Assembly: GCA_963971425.1 (NCBI GenBank)
Contig: OZ020520.1
Span: 23,516,754-23,580,753 of the forward strand
Length of the DNA: 64,000 nucleotides
Reading direction: 5' to 3'
Origin: Bryoerythrophyllum caledonicum
Lineage: Eukaryota; Streptophyta; Bryopsida; Pottiales; Pottiaceae
The notes below the pieces were generated by a model. It was not told where the DNA came from. It was given only the letters and a program-made list of their open reading frames with translations, and did no database searches. How positions within the stretch are numbered: the first letter of the stretch is position 1; every line of letters starts with the position of its first letter. Shown here one piece after another: positions 63,629 through 64,000 of the stretch. The position numbers and the translations under genes were made by a program.

Positions 63629-64000
63629 ATAATTTGATTGACATGAGTGTTCAGGAAACATCAACTCTCTCAAAAGCTCAACAAATTTTAAAGGTGCAAC
63701 CACAAATTGAAATAGAATTAGTTATCCCTATGTCATGGATGTATTTTTACCTACTCATGAATTTTATAAAATTGCAGTACGTTCATTGCTTTTACATGTA
63801 CATTTGTAAATGATTAAATAAAAAATTCTCATCACAAATCAATCACATAAGCTTTTCCATACAAATATTAGAGGAAAATTACAATTTTAATTTTTTTTGT
63901 AATGTAGGCAATGCGCATCTATGACACTCTTGCTCTTGCTCTACCTCCCAAGTTGGACTTTGAAACTGTGTCCCAAGCCATGTATGTTGGAGTTACTTCA
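63629..64000 (+). other. Possible exons of a gene running off the right edge
   Basis: After TTTTTTTGTAATGTAG (an acceptor-like site ending at 63907) the frame AMRIYDTLALALPPKLDFE stays open for 31 codons to the window end, with richer codon composition than the flanks. A second candidate begins after TATTATAG at 63628 (SVQETSTLSKAQQILKVQPQ). I do not recognise the protein. Splice sites are judged by eye only. Confidence 0.35.

Overview
The window looks like a repeat-dominated stretch of a land-plant nuclear genome. The best evidence is a four-exon cytosolic ribosomal protein S18 gene with plant-like sequence, two copies of a gene with the plant DUF688-type motif VPFHWEVAPGRP, and a decayed plant NB-ARC resistance-gene fragment. 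The NB-ARC wording and the low-GC, transposon-rich background make me lean to a bryophyte such as a moss. I cannot prove the species.

Host genes are few. RPS18 (55.0-56.0 kb, minus) is intact. A DUF688-like gene occurs twice in an inverted segmental duplication (about 35.41-38.13 kb plus, 48.65-50.99 kb minus). At 42.9-43.4 kb an NB-ARC remnant abuts a Ty1/copia remnant. A decayed Gypsy element lies at 39.3-41.1 kb. Possible exons of an unrecognised gene run off the right edge.

Most of the rest is DNA transposons, many with boundaries that can be fixed to the base. (1) Three Tc1/mariner-type elements with very long terminal inverted repeats built of tandem units of about 180 bp: copy C 1999-7527, copy A 13121-15898, copy B 29387-33458. 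Copy C carries a 5'-truncated LINE and a second, intact Tc1-like element (4869-6535, 341-aa DD34E transposase). Copy B carries a 1370-bp CACTA element with a TTT target duplication. (2) A swarm of at least 18 short non-coding elements flanked by TTAA on both sides, with ends of the type CCCCTAAAGG / CCTTTAGGGG. They form a long class (about 0.8-1.0 kb), a 290-bp class and a 215-390-bp class. Three sites give the pre-insertion state inside this same window, which supports TTAA target duplication. This resembles piggyBac-type target use, although no transposase for them is present. (3) Other MITEs with TA or unresolved target duplications, and two 5'-truncated LINE copies sharing a 3' hairpin and a TTC tail.

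Nesting order can be read directly. The long-TIR Tc1 family was invaded by the LINE, by the 1.67-kb Tc1-like element and by the CACTA element. TTAA elements inserted into each other, into a MITE, upstream of one DUF688 copy and into RPS18 intron 3. Coordinates given as approximate are marked so in the evidence.
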